Below are positions 17,174 through 25,778 of a DNA stretch of 64,000 bases, in pieces. How positions within the stretch are numbered: position 1 is the first letter of the stretch; every line of letters starts with the position of its first letter. The translations under genes and the position numbers were made by a program. The stretch comes from an uncultured Collinsella sp. GTDB taxonomy: Bacteria > Actinomycetota > Coriobacteriia > Coriobacteriales > Coriobacteriaceae. The notes beneath the pieces were generated by a model, which saw nothing but the letters and a program-made list of their open reading frames with translations, did no database searches and was not told where the DNA came from. The stretch spans positions 1-64,000 of the forward strand of contig CAAETD010000098.1 of the NCBI GenBank assembly GCA_900758885.1, written 5' to 3'.

Positions 17174-18604
17174 ATGGCTCTTTGGGGCGGTCGTTTTGAG
17201 GCGGGCGTGGCCGAGGTCACGCAGGAGTTTGGCGCGTCGCTGCCGGTCGACAAACATCTCTATAAGCAGGATATCGCCGGCTCTAAGGCGCATGCCAAGA
17301 TGCTGGCGGCTCAGGGCATCATCAGTGCCGAGGACGAGCATGCGATTGCCGAGGGCCTGACCGGAATCGAACAGGATATCGATGCCGGCAACTTCACCTT
17401 CGACATCAACGACGAGGACATTCATATGTCCATCGAGAGCGAGCTGACGCGTCGCATCGGCGAGGCTGGCAAGCGCTTGCATACCGGACGTTCGCGCAAC
17501 GACCAGGTGGCGACCGACACGCGCCTGGGCGTCAAGGCGCTGGCCAAGGAGCTCATGGAGGCCAATCTTGAGCTGCGCCATGTGCTGGTGGATGCGGCCA
17601 AGAAGTACGACAAGGTGATTCTGCCGGGCTACACGCACATGCAGCATGCTCAGCCCGTGTTGCTGTCGCATCATCTGCTGGCGTATTCCTGGATGTTCGC
17701 GCGCGACTTTACACGCCTGAAGGCCGCCTTTGATGCCGCCGACAACTGCCCGCTGGGTGCTGCCGCGCTTGCCGGTACGAGCTATCCGCTCGATCGCCAG
17801 ATGACGGCTGCTGAACTTGGCTTTGCGGGCGTGATTCCCAACTCGCTCGATGCGGTTTCCGACCGTGATTTCCTGCTCGATCTGCATTACGCCGGCTCCG
17901 TCATGGCCATGCACCTGTCGCGTCTTTCCGAGGAGATCGTGCTGTGGTCGAGCTCTGAATTTGGCTTTATCGCGCTTTCCGACTCGTACTCCACCGGCTC
18001 GTCCATCATGCCGCAGAAGAAGAATCCCGACTTTGCCGAGCTTATTCGCGGCAAGAGCGGCCGTGTCTATGGCAACCTGGTGCAGCTGCTCGTAACCATG
18101 AAGGGCCTGCCGCTTGCTTATAACAAGGACTTGCAGGAGGACAAGGAGGGCGCGCTCGATACCGCTCACACGCTCCTGCAGTGCCTGTCCGTTATGGCCG
18201 GAATGATTTCGACCTGGACCGTCAACGAGGATGCCATGGCGCGCGAGTGTGGCGTGGGACACCTTGCCGCCACCGATGTTGCCGATTACCTGGCTAAGCG
18301 TGGCCTGCCGTTCCGCGAGGCACACGCTGTGGTGGGGCATCTGGTCCTGATGTGCGAGAAGCGCGGCTGCAATCTTGAGGACCTGCCGTTTGAGGTGTTC
18401 CAGGAGGCAAGCCCGCTCTTTGAGCGCGACATTACCGAGGCGCTCGACATCCCGTCGATTGTCGCCGCGCGCACGACCGAGGGTGGTACCGCCTCTGCCG
18501 CCGTTGCCGTGCAGCTGCAGCGTGCCGAGTCGCAGCTTGTGGCCGACGAGGGCGTGTTTGGATCGCTGACTAAGGTCGTCGAGATGGGCCACGGGGCAAA
18601 GTAA
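17174..18604 (+). CDS. argH: Argininosuccinate lyase
   Basis: The 476-residue fumarase/aspartase-superfamily enzyme splits argininosuccinate into arginine and fumarate, the last step of arginine synthesis. It has HTGRSRNDQVATD near residue 98, the TxH segment PGYTHMQHAQP near 155, and the superfamily signature GSSIMPQKKNP at 275-285, whose Ser is the catalytic base. The ATG at 17174 follows AAAGGAGACGG. A terminator-like stem follows at 18657. Confidence 0.96.
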   Translation: MALWGGRFEAGVAEVTQEFGASLPVDKHLYKQDIAGSKAHAKMLAAQGIISAEDEHAIAEGLTGIEQDIDAGNFTFDINDEDIHMSIESELTRRIGEAGKRLHTGRSRNDQVATDTRLGVKALAKELMEANLELRHVLVDAAKKYDKVILPGYTHMQHAQPVLLSHHLLAYSWMFARDFTRLKAAFDAADNCPLGAAALAGTSYPLDRQMTAAELGFAGVIPNSLDAVSDRDFLLDLHYAGSVMAMHLSRLSEEIVLWSSSEFGFIALSDSYSTGSSIMPQKKNPDFAELIRGKSGRVYGNLVQLLVTMKGLPLAYNKDLQEDKEGALDTAHTLLQCLSVMAGMISTWTVNEDAMARECGVGHLAATDVADYLAKRGLPFREAHAVVGHLVLMCEKRGCNLEDLPFEVFQEASPLFERDITEALDIPSIVAARTTEGGTASAAVAVQLQRAESQLVADEGVFGSLTKVVEMGHGAK

Positions 18605-18656
18605 GGGTTTGGCTGAAGCGGCTTTGGCCATTTATTGATAAATCGTTTTTGCTTTT

Positions 18657-18690
18657 ACGGGCGTCTGCTGTTGCGGGCGCCCGTATTTTG
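18657..18690 (+). terminator. Terminator after argH
   Basis: A 7-bp stem ACGGGCG / CGCCCGT (18657-18663 with 18678-18684) is followed by ATTTTG. The rest of the 385-bp gap to ndk holds only the operator-like inverted repeat at 18854 and a weak promoter. Confidence 0.6.
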
Positions 18691-18853
18691 TTGCTATGGG
18701 GGAGGGGCTTGTCGAGAACTTCTGTAGGACCTTTGGGCAGGTTGTGAAGGGGATACGTTCGCGGGCGGCAACCGACCGTCCGCTCTGTTCGGTGCGGTTG
18801 ATGGGCGGCCGGATGGTACTCTAATCGGGCTTCGAAACAGAAGTGACACATAT

Positions 18854-18881
18854 GAAACGCTTCAATAAATTGCAGCGTTTC
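18854..18881. promoter_or_regulatory. Operator-like inverted repeat upstream of ndk
   Basis: GAAACGCT (18854-18861) and AGCGTTTC (18874-18881) are perfect inverted half-sites with a 12-base spacer. A candidate promoter TTTAAC-N17-TACGAT (18898-18926) lies immediately downstream. The regulator is not identifiable from sequence. Confidence 0.45.
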
Positions 18882-18989
18882 AATAAACAGCTTTTTATTT
18901 AACTGCAGCTAAAACTCTGTTACGATGCAGTCCAGGCGGGTGCCGGAATGGGACTTGGGCACGCGCGAACCTACTTGAAAGGCTACCTT

Positions 18990-19394
18990 ATGGCTATCGA
19001 GAAGACCTTCATCATGATTAAGCCCGACGCCGTGCGCGATCGCAAGATCGGCGAGATTGTTGCTCGCATTGAGCGCAGCGGCCTTGTCATCGAGCGCATG
19101 GAGATGACCACGCTCGAGCGCGCTACCGTCGAGGAGCACTACGCCCATCTGGCCGACAAGCCCTTCTTTGGTGGTCTCTGCGACTTTATGACGAGCGGTC
19201 CGGTCATCAAGATGGTCGTTTCCGGTCTCTCCGCTGTTGCTAAGATGCGCACCCTTATGGGCGCTACCAACCCGCTTGATGCTGCCCCCGGCACCATTCG
19301 CGGCGACTTCGCTGTCGATGTCAACGCCAACGTGATTCACGGCTCCGACTGCCTGGAGAACGCCGAGATCGAGATCAAGCGCTTCTTTGGCTAA
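18990..19394 (+). CDS. ndk: Nucleoside diphosphate kinase
   Basis: The 134-residue enzyme transfers the gamma phosphate between nucleoside triphosphates and diphosphates through a phosphohistidine. The N-terminus EKTFIMIKPDAV and the active-site NVIHGSDC with His117 are diagnostic. Length is typical. The ATG at 18990 is preferred over one 42 bp upstream because TTGAAAGG lies in front of it. A rho-independent terminator follows at 19434. Confidence 0.96.
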   Translation: MAIEKTFIMIKPDAVRDRKIGEIVARIERSGLVIERMEMTTLERATVEEHYAHLADKPFFGGLCDFMTSGPVIKMVVSGLSAVAKMRTLMGATNPLDAAPGTIRGDFAVDVNANVIHGSDCLENAEIEIKRFFG

Positions 19395-19433
19395 ACCAGC
19401 TTTGACTCCTTAAAGCTGTTAGCGTGTGGCTTT

Positions 19434-19468
19434 GGCGCCGTGGAATTCCATCCGCGGCGCCCTTTTTA
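19434..19468 (+). terminator. Terminator after ndk
   Basis: A 7-bp stem GGCGCCG / CGGCGCC (19434-19440 with 19455-19461) is followed by CTTTTTAT. Confidence 0.75.
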
Positions 19469-19484
19469 TTCCAAAATGTATGAA

Positions 19485-19519
19485 GGGGTCCGCTCGGACA
19501 TGTGTTCCGAGCGGGCCCC
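19485..19519 (-). terminator. Hairpin terminator after rpiB
   Basis: GGGGTCCGCTCGGA pairs with TCCGAGCGGGCCCC across a 7-base loop (one mismatch). It lies just past the rpiB stop on the minus strand. Confidence 0.65.
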
Positions 19520-19546
19520 TGCTGTTAGCTTGTGGTGCTGAGTGGT

Positions 19547-20014
19547 TTAAGCCTCGTCGACGACCTTGAGTCCACGGGTCTGGTCAATCTCGTTGAGAAG
19601 ATTGACGCGACGCTCGTGGCGGCCGCCCTCAAACTCGGCGTCGAGCCACTCGTCGACGATCATCTTGGCAAGCTCGGAGCCCACGACACGGGCACCAAAG
19701 GCGAGCACGTTGGTGTTGTTGTGCATGCGCGAGAGCTTGGCGCTGAAGGGCTCAGAGCACACGACGGCGCGAACGCCCTCCACCTTGTTGGCGGCCAGGC
19801 TGATGCCGACGCCGGTACCGCAGATCAGGATACCCAGGTCGACGTCACCGTTGGCCACGGCCTTACCCACCTTGTAGCCGGCGATGGGGTAATCGAAGCT
19901 CTCGGAGGTGTCGGTTCCAAAGTTCACGACCTCACAGCCGCGCTCCTTCAGGTGCTCGGAGATAATGTTCTTGAGCTCGACGGCGGCATGGTCGTTGCCG
20001 ATACCAATCTTCAT
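19547..20014 (-). CDS. rpiB: Ribose-5-phosphate isomerase B
   Basis: The 155-residue RpiB/LacAB-family enzyme interconverts ribose-5-P and ribulose-5-P in the pentose phosphate pathway. Asp8-His9 in GIGNDHAAVELK and the catalytic Cys65 in LICGTGVGISLAANK are present, as is the SRMHNNTNVLAFGARV segment near residue 95. AGAGGAA precedes the start. It is convergent with ndk. Confidence 0.94.
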   Translation of the reverse strand: MKIGIGNDHAAVELKNIISEHLKERGCEVVNFGTDTSESFDYPIAGYKVGKAVANGDVDLGILICGTGVGISLAANKVEGVRAVVCSEPFSAKLSRMHNNTNVLAFGARVVGSELAKMIVDEWLDAEFEGGRHERRVNLLNEIDQTRGLKVVDEA

Positions 20015-20222
20015 GAGTGGTTCCTCTCTGGTCCGTGCGGCGGAATTGCTAAAGGTTTTACCGCGTTCGACTGCATGATAGCGCGACTTTTGTGTAAACG
20101 CTCGGGCGTTTTTTGGTCAAACGCTTTAGCATGCAACAAGACTTACTTCTCATGAATTAATGCCGTCAGTTTGCGCTTGAACGCCGTCCGCCGGAACTTG
20201 GGTTGCGGTTTTTGATGCATTG

Positions 20223-20250
20223 TTATCAAATAAATAGAGTTAACTATTAT
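20223..20250 (+). promoter_or_regulatory. Promoter of cyuA
   Basis: TTATCA (20223-20228) and TATTAT (20245-20250) with a 16-bp spacer lie in an AT-rich patch 37 bp upstream of the cyuA start. Confidence 0.5.
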
Positions 20251-20286
20251 CGAGAGCCCAGTCCGTTATGTAAGCAGGAGATACCT

Positions 20287-21606
20287 ATGCCTACCGATTC
20301 CATTCGCGATGCCGCTTTTTGCGATGTCTTGAACCGCGAGCTTGTCTGCGCGCTCGGCTGCACCGAGCCCATTGCCGTTGCCTATGCAGCGGCGCTGGCG
20401 AGCCAGACGCTTGGCTGCGAGCCCGAGCATATGGACGTTGCCTGTTCGGGCAATATCATCAAGAACGTTAAGAGCGTGACCGTGCCCAACTCGGGCGGCA
20501 TGCACGGTATTGAGGCGGCGGCCGTGCTGGGTGCCGTGGGCGGTGACGCCAAGAGCGCGCTTGAGGTGCTCGAGAGCGTTGACGATAAAGATCGTGCTCG
20601 CGTGGCCGAACTCCTCGCCGACGCCGGCTACTGCGATGTGTCGCTTGTCGAGGGTGTGCCCAACCTCTACATCAAGGTGACTGCCACGGCTGGAGGCCAT
20701 ACCGCGGTCGTCGAGATTACCGACCACCACACCAACGTCACGTGCCATACGCTCGACGGTATTCCGGTATGCGGCAAGTCGGCGGGGGAGTGTGCCGCCT
20801 GCGCCGAGCGCGTGGTGGCCGAGCGTGCGGCAGATAAGGCCGACACGCCCATGTCGATTGAGTCCATCATCGACTTTATCGAGGACGGTGGCATTGAGGA
20901 CGCCCGCGCTGCCGTTGAGCGTCAGATTGAGCTGAATGGCGCAATCAGTGCCGAGGGCCTTGCGCACGCTTGGGGCGCCGAGGTGGGCCGTACGCTGCTG
21001 GGGGCTCGTGCCGATGACGTCGCCTGCCGCGCCCGTGCCCGTGCAGCCGCCGGGTCCGACGCCCGCATGAACGGCTGCGCGCTGCCGGTCGCTATTGTGT
21101 GCGGCTCGGGCAATCAGGGCATTACCTGCGCATTGCCCGTCATGGAGTATGCCGAGTACCTGCGCTGCGACCACGAGCGCCTGGTGCGCGCCGTGATGCT
21201 GTCCGATCTTATCGCCGTGCATATCAAGAGCTATATTGGTGCGCTCTCGGCGTTTTGCGGTGCTATTTGCGCCGCGTGCGGCGCCGGCGCTGCGATTACC
21301 TGGCTGTGCGGTGGCACGCGCGAGCAGATTGGCGCGACGGTATCGAATACGCTTGGCAACGTGGGCGGCATCGTATGCGACGGCGCCAAGGCGAGTTGCG
21401 CTGCCAAGATCTCGGCTGCCGTCGATGCGGCGATTCTGGGCCACGATATGGCCATGCAGGGTCGCGGCTTCCGCGCCGGCGAGGGCCTGATCCAGGATAC
21501 CGTTGAGCAGACAATCGCCAGCATGGGCTACGTAGGCCGCGTGGGCATGAAGGACACCGACGTCGAGATCCTCAACATTATGATCGGCAAGACTCGAGTT
21601 TGTTAG
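20287..21606 (+). CDS. cyuA: UPF0597-family L-cysteine desulfidase / L-serine ammonia-lyase
   Basis: The 439-residue [4Fe-4S] enzyme of the UPF0597/CyuA (YhaM) family converts cysteine to pyruvate, sulfide and ammonia; some members act on serine. Cys25 in ALGCTEPIAVAYA matches the first cluster cysteine of the characterised archaeal enzyme; further conserved cysteines lie in VCGSGNQGITC and GAICAACGAGAA. Such enzymes are oxygen-sensitive, consistent with an anaerobe. The start at 20287 has GCAGGAG in front. A perfect 11-bp hairpin follows the stop at 21607-21632. Confidence 0.88.
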   Translation: MPTDSIRDAAFCDVLNRELVCALGCTEPIAVAYAAALASQTLGCEPEHMDVACSGNIIKNVKSVTVPNSGGMHGIEAAAVLGAVGGDAKSALEVLESVDDKDRARVAELLADAGYCDVSLVEGVPNLYIKVTATAGGHTAVVEITDHHTNVTCHTLDGIPVCGKSAGECAACAERVVAERAADKADTPMSIESIIDFIEDGGIEDARAAVERQIELNGAISAEGLAHAWGAEVGRTLLGARADDVACRARARAAAGSDARMNGCALPVAIVCGSGNQGITCALPVMEYAEYLRCDHERLVRAVMLSDLIAVHIKSYIGALSAFCGAICAACGAGAAITWLCGGTREQIGATVSNTLGNVGGIVCDGAKASCAAKISAAVDAAILGHDMAMQGRGFRAGEGLIQDTVEQTIASMGYVGRVGMKDTDVEILNIMIGKTRVC

Positions 21607-21632
21607 TTACGCGGTTTTACCAAACCGCGTAA
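21607..21632 (+). terminator. Hairpin after cyuA
   Basis: A perfect 11-bp stem TTACGCGGTTT / AAACCGCGTAA with loop TACC directly after the stop codon; no clear T run follows. Confidence 0.55.
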
Positions 21633-21646
21633 CCAGTCGACGCTGC

Positions 21647-21744
21647 AAACGCCCCTAAGCGGCAATCTGCCTTTCAATCGTCGGGCATGGCCAGAAGGCC
21701 TATGCCCTCCTCTTTCAAGGCACATTGCTCGCTTAGGGGCGTTT
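21647..21744. repeat. CTCCTCTTTC-box nested hairpin, copy A
   Basis: Outer arms 21647-21661 and 21730-21744 pair perfectly (AAACGCCCCTAAGCG and complement). Inside, GCAAT/ATTGC and GCCTT/AAGGC pair in nested order, and a central hairpin GGGCATGGCC-AGAA-GGCCTATGCCC (21683-21707) is followed by the box CTCCTCTTTC. It lies between convergent genes. Related to 24756-24854, 24866-24957 and 46955-47063. Confidence 0.85.
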
Positions 21745-21795
21745 TCGCTGACTTATGCTCAACCTGCGTAGCTATTTTGTTTGGAGCGAGGGGTC

Positions 21796-22554
21796 CTATG
21801 ACAGTTCGTTGGCTACTTGGTGCTCGTAGAAGGCTTCTACTACGGCGTTGAAGTCGCGGGCGAAGTCTTCCATGGTTCCGCGCCAGGTGGCTCGGCTGGG
21901 CTTGCCCTGGCCCACATAGGCGGTTTGGATGCCGCAATCGGGGGACGGGAAGTCGCGCTTGGGATCGTTGCCCACCATAAGGACCTCGTGCGGCTCGAGC
22001 CCCATCACCTGAAGCTGCTCGAGATAGTAGGTGGCATCGGGCTTGCAGCGGGTGGTGTTTCCCATGTGCGTCACGAGCTCAAAGGGGGCGTCGGTCAGGT
22101 CGCCCCAACCCATGCGGCACTCGATGGCTCCCTGCGTAAAGCTGGGGTTGGTGAAGAGCGCGCAGCGCAGTCCTGCGTCCTGTACGGCCTGAAGCGCGGC
22201 GTGTGCGCCCGGCATGGCGTGGGCGTTGATGACATCGTCGTTCTTGTACGGCAGGACTTCGCGGTCGTAGTAGGTAAACGCTTCGTAGATGAGTGGGTCC
22301 GAGAGGCAAATGCCGCACCGGCGCTCAACCTCTTCTTGGTAGAACTCAAGATTGGTGCGATTATCCGTGCCGCTTCGGCGATTGGCGTTGAGGTCGACCA
22401 AGATGGTGCCGAGGCGTGCCATCGTGCCACCGTGGCTGCGGCGACCGATATCCGCGAGCATCGACGAGACATCCTTAAAATAGCGAAGGATGAACGCGTT
22501 GAGGTTGATGCTAAGAAGCGTTTCGTCCATATCGAAAACGACTGCTTTGAGCAC
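21796..22554 (-). CDS. HAD-superfamily hydrolase (YjjG-like)
   Basis: The 252-residue protein has HAD motif I VVFDMDETLLS (residues 5-15), motif II ALFTNPSFT, the Lys in TTRCKPDATYY, and motif IV MVGNDPKRDF near 197. The helical cap after motif I fits subfamily IA phosphatases such as YjjG or phosphoglycolate-type enzymes. Substrate unknown. The start codon is GTG with GAAAGG eight bases upstream. It lies divergent from rpsA. Confidence 0.85.
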   Translation of the reverse strand: MLKAVVFDMDETLLSINLNAFILRYFKDVSSMLADIGRRSHGGTMARLGTILVDLNANRRSGTDNRTNLEFYQEEVERRCGICLSDPLIYEAFTYYDREVLPYKNDDVINAHAMPGAHAALQAVQDAGLRCALFTNPSFTQGAIECRMGWGDLTDAPFELVTHMGNTTRCKPDATYYLEQLQVMGLEPHEVLMVGNDPKRDFPSPDCGIQTAYVGQGKPSRATWRGTMEDFARDFNAVVEAFYEHQVANELS

Positions 22555-22870
22555 GCGGGCACCTTTCTCGATAAATCGTTCCAGAATCGTTGGCTCCGGA
22601 TACTTTACCTCAAAGGCGTATGGGCAAACTGCTTATCGTCAAGTTGTGGAGACGGTCGTCCATAAGATTACGAAAAAGTCTCCACACGAGTAAAAAAACG
22701 CAGTTCACGCTTGAAATCGAACTCATTTCCCCGTAACCTATACGAACGTGATTGCATAAGCGTCACATTAGTATCTGTCGGCTCCCGAGTGTTCCTAAAC
22801 GTTGTGTGCTTGTCGCACCCTTCTGTAGGTCCTAGCAATCGGGGCCCCGTAGTTCGAAAGGGGTCCACCT
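22555..22870. other. Intergenic region with rpsA leader hairpin
   Basis: This 316-bp divergent gap holds no gene that I can support. Near its end GGCCCC (22843-22848) can pair with GGGGTC (22860-22865), burying the AAAGGGG ribosome site (22857-22863) of rpsA. No promoter close to consensus is obvious; TTGAAA at 22711 is the best -35 candidate. Confidence 0.4.
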
Positions 22871-24037
22871 TTGAGTGAGATTCAGAACTCGTCCATTTTC
22901 TCTCTTGACGATGTCAACGAGGAGGAGATGAACAACCTCATCGACGGTACGATTACCGACTTTGATGAGGGCGATCTCGTTAACGGCACTGTCGTTAAGA
23001 TCGAGCATGACGAGGTGCTCGTTGACATCGGATTCAAGTCCGAGGGCGTTATCCCGGTCCGCGAGCTGTCCATCCGCAAGGACGCTAACCCTGCAGACAT
23101 CGTTGCACTCGGTGATCCCATCGAGGCTCTGGTTCTCCAGAAGGAGGACAAGGACGGTCGTCTGGTCCTGTCCAAGAAGCGTGCCGAGTACGAGCGTGCT
23201 TGGAACCGCATCGAGGAGAAGTTCAACTCCGGCGAGAACGTCGAGGGCGAGGTTATCGAGGTTGTCAAGGGCGGCCTGATCCTCGACATCGGCCTGCGTG
23301 GCTTCCTGCCCGCTTCCCTCGTCGACCTCCGTCGCGTCAAGGACCTCACCTCCTACATGGGCACCCGCATCGAGGCTCGCGTCATCGAGATGGACCGCAA
23401 CCGCAACAACGTCGTCCTCTCCCGTCGCGTCGTGCTCGAGGAGTCCCGTAAGGCCGAGCGCTCCGAGATTCTGTCCAAGCTCAAGTCTGGCATGCGTCTC
23501 CAGGGCACCGTTTCCTCCATCGTCGACTTCGGCGCCTTCGTCGACCTCGGCGGTATCGACGGCCTCATCCACATCTCCGAGCTCTCCTGGAACCACGTCA
23601 ACCATCCTTCCGAGGTTGTCAAGGTCGGCCAGGAGGTCGAGGTCGAGGTTCTCGACGTCGATCTCAACCGCGAGCGCATCTCCCTGGGTCTCAAGCAGAC
23701 CACCGAGGATCCGTGGCGCGCACTGGTCAAGAAGTACCCCGTCGGCGCTATCGTCGAGGGCACTGTGACCAAGCTTGTCCCGTTCGGCGCTTTCGTCGAC
23801 CTGGGCGAGGGCATCGAGGGCCTGGTGCACATCTCCGAGATGGCCAACAAGCATGTCGATCAGCCTTCTCAGGTCACCCACGTGGGCGACAAGGTTCAGG
23901 TCAAGGTCATGGAGATCGACCTCGACCGTCGTCGTATCTCCCTGTCCATGAAGTCTGCTGCTGAGACTCTGGGCGTCGAGATCGAGGTTACCCCGCTGCC
24001 TTCCGAGGAGAAGGACGAGGAAACCGACGCCGAGTAA
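22871..24037 (+). CDS. rpsA: 30S ribosomal protein S1
   Basis: The 388-residue protein contains four S1 RNA-binding domains (about residues 35-105, 120-186, 205-273 and 290-358), each ending in a DLxRxRISLSxK-like strand, and an acidic tail. This four-domain form is usual in Actinobacteria. S1 brings mRNA to the 30S subunit. The start is TTG at 22871 behind AAAGGGG; there is no in-frame ATG before codon 20. A good terminator follows at 24064. Confidence 0.95.
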   Translation: MSEIQNSSIFSLDDVNEEEMNNLIDGTITDFDEGDLVNGTVVKIEHDEVLVDIGFKSEGVIPVRELSIRKDANPADIVALGDPIEALVLQKEDKDGRLVLSKKRAEYERAWNRIEEKFNSGENVEGEVIEVVKGGLILDIGLRGFLPASLVDLRRVKDLTSYMGTRIEARVIEMDRNRNNVVLSRRVVLEESRKAERSEILSKLKSGMRLQGTVSSIVDFGAFVDLGGIDGLIHISELSWNHVNHPSEVVKVGQEVEVEVLDVDLNRERISLGLKQTTEDPWRALVKKYPVGAIVEGTVTKLVPFGAFVDLGEGIEGLVHISEMANKHVDQPSQVTHVGDKVQVKVMEIDLDRRRISLSMKSAAETLGVEIEVTPLPSEEKDEETDAE

Positions 24038-24063
24038 ATCGGTTTGACGATCACTTGTTTTAA

Positions 24064-24095
24064 GGGATCCGTCCGCAATGGACGGGTCCCTTTTT
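24064..24095 (+). terminator. Terminator after rpsA
   Basis: An 11-bp stem GGGATCCGTCC / GGACGGGTCCC (one T-G pair), loop GCAAT, followed by TTTTT. Confidence 0.9.
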
Positions 24096-24360
24096 GCATT
24101 TGCTGCTGAGGTACGCGATGCTGCCCGTGCGCAATGCTGTCCGGTCTGTCTGCTTGCTATTGGGTTGTCGGTGCATGAAAAATGCCGACATCCCGCCTCG
24201 GGGAGGAGGCGGGAACGCACTGAGTAGACGGAGGGGTGCGGAGCGCGGTCGCGTCTCGACTGACGACGTTGCCCATCGACGATACTATTGTACTGCATAG
24301 CGTGGTTCTTGGTTTATCGTGTCGAACGCTTGTGTTGTGCCATTGCCTGTGACAACGGTG

Positions 24361-24369
24361 TGCTACACT
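24361..24369 (+). promoter_or_regulatory. Extended -10 promoter of rnpB
   Basis: TGCTACACT (24361-24369) is an extended -10 element; TTGCCT lies 15 bp upstream at 24343. Transcription would begin near 24376, at the predicted 5' end of RNase P RNA. The preceding 260 bp after rpsA hold no gene I can support, only a hairpin TCCCGCCTC / GAGGCGGGA at 24191-24214. Confidence 0.5.
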
Positions 24370-24377
24370 CTTGCACT

Positions 24378-24739
24378 GCTGAGTGGGCCAGACGGTCGCG
24401 CGATGTGCTGCTTGCGGCACGCGTGAGGAAAGTCCGGGCTCCAGAGGGCGGGATGCCGGCTAACGGCCGGGCGGAGTGATCCGACGGAAAGCGCCGCAGA
24501 AAAGAAGACTCCCACCTGCGCCGCAAGGCGTAAAGGGAAAAGCTGAAACGGTGGTGTAAGAGACCACCAGCGTCGTGGCAACACGGCGGCTTGGCAAGCC
24601 CCATCCGGAGCAAGCGCGAATAGGAACGCTATGGGCCGGCCCGGTCCGCGTTCGGGTAGCGTGCGTGGAGCTGCACGGTAACGTGCAGACAAGATAAATG
24701 ACCGTTCACGACAGAACCCGGCTTATCGGCCCACTCAGC
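24378..24739 (+). ncRNA. rnpB: RNase P RNA (type A)
   Basis: The catalytic RNA that matures tRNA 5' ends. The universally conserved core is visible: GAGGAAAGTCCGGGCT (P4 5' strand, near 24424), GGAAAGCGCCGCAGAAA, AAAGGGAAAAGCTGAAACGG, GTAAGAGACCACC, and near the 3' end GACAAGATAAATG and ACGACAGAACCCGGCTTA. The ends GCTGAGTGGGCC (24378-24389) and GGCCCACTCAGC (24728-24739) pair perfectly as P1. Length about 362 bases is normal. Confidence 0.97.
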
Positions 24740-24755
24740 ACTTTGTTGACGCTGC

Positions 24756-24854
24756 GAACCCGTCAGCGCGGCAATCTGCCTTTCAAGCCTTCGGGCATGA
24801 CCATAAGGTCAATGCCCTCGTCTTTCAAGGCACTTTGCTCGCGCTGACGGGTTC
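24756..24854. repeat. CTCCTCTTTC-box nested hairpin, copy B
   Basis: Outer arms GAACCCGTCAGCGC (24756-24769) and its exact complement (24841-24854). The interior nearly repeats copy A (GGCAATCTGCCTTTCAA, central hairpin with CCATAAGG, box CTCGTCTTTC) although the outer arms are unrelated to those of copy A. Lies directly after rnpB. Confidence 0.85.
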
Positions 24855-24865
24855 TCGCCTTCGAC

Positions 24866-24957
24866 GGCGTCAGCTGGCCGATTTGGCGCTCATTCGTCGG
24901 TCGCCGCCATAAGGCGTGCTCCCTCCTCTTTCGGGCCAAATCGACTCAGCTGACGCC
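24866..24957. repeat. CTCCTCTTTC-box nested hairpin, copy C
   Basis: Outer arms GGCGTCAGCTG (24866-24876) and CAGCTGACGCC (24947-24957), middle arms GATTTGGC (24880) and GCCAAATC (24935), a small GCC-ATAA-GGC hairpin and the box CTCCTCTTTC. It begins 12 bp after copy B. No gene is seen in the remaining gap to 25076. Confidence 0.8.
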
Positions 24958-25075
24958 GACTCGCTGTTTTTTGCCTGGTCATTGACGTTGCCGTTCTATT
25001 TACTTGGGTTATCGGTACGGCCTTTGCCGTATTATTGAGGCTGTTTGTTGCTTTGCTTGTTGTTGAGGGGCTTTG

Positions 25076-25711
25076 TTGGACAGCTATTTTACTCTGCAAT
25101 CGAATATTGAGGCTTCGGGCGAGTTTGTGGACCGCAAGAGCCGGTTTATTGCCCAGCTGGTCCATATTGAGTCCGAGGATGAGGCGAATGCCGTTATCGA
25201 GATGGTTCGCAAGCGTCATTACGACGCTCGACACAATGTTCCCGCGTGGATTTTGGTCGATGGGCGCGAGCGCCAGAGCGATGATGGTGAGCCGAGCCGC
25301 ACGAGCGGCATGCCGACGCTCGAGGTGCTGCGCGGTGCGGGGCTCAAAAATGTTTGCTGCGTGGTGACGCGCTATTTTGGTGGCACGCTGTTGGGGCCTG
25401 GTGGCTTGGTACGCGCCTATACCGCGGCGACGCAGGCGGCGGTGGCCGCGGCTCAGGAGGCAGGGCAGATCGTTGAGATGACAAGCGTCGTGCCGGTTGA
25501 CGTGCATGTGGCCTATCCGCAGTATGAGCAGGTGCTTCGTTTGGCGCAGGATTCGGGTGCCAAGGTTTCGGATACCGATTTCGCGGATGCCGTGACACTT
25601 CATTTTGTGTTTAAGGCAGGGGAGCAGGAGTCGTTTTGCGTTAAGATGCGCGAGCTTATGGCGGGGCGCGAGGAGATCGAGGTCGGCGCTCCCGAGTTTG
25701 CCGAGTTCTAA
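25076..25711 (+). CDS. yigZ: YigZ/IMPACT-family protein
   Basis: The 211-residue protein has the UPF0029/IMPACT N-terminal domain (SRFIAQLVHIESEDEA near 24, then DDGEPSRTSGMPTLEVL near 72 and VTRYFGGTLLGPGGLVRAY near 98) and a C-terminal DUF1949 ferredoxin-like domain. The family binds nucleic acid or ribosomes; the bacterial role is not settled. No ATG is available; of two adjacent TTG codons, 25076 is better spaced from GAGGGG (25065-25070) than 25073. Confidence 0.88.
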   Translation: MDSYFTLQSNIEASGEFVDRKSRFIAQLVHIESEDEANAVIEMVRKRHYDARHNVPAWILVDGRERQSDDGEPSRTSGMPTLEVLRGAGLKNVCCVVTRYFGGTLLGPGGLVRAYTAATQAAVAAAQEAGQIVEMTSVVPVDVHVAYPQYEQVLRLAQDSGAKVSDTDFADAVTLHFVFKAGEQESFCVKMRELMAGREEIEVGAPEFAEF

Positions 25712-25713
25712 CG

Positions 25714-25766
25714 ACGACGGCCGGCGTTCTTTTGGATGGATCCCAAACGCGCCGGCCGTCGTTTTA
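25714..25766 (+). terminator. Bidirectional terminator
   Basis: A 13-bp stem ACGACGGCCGGCG / CGCCGGCCGTCGT (25714-25726 with 25750-25762) followed by TTTT, between convergent genes. Confidence 0.8.
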
Positions 25767-25778
25767 TGTTGCTGCCGT

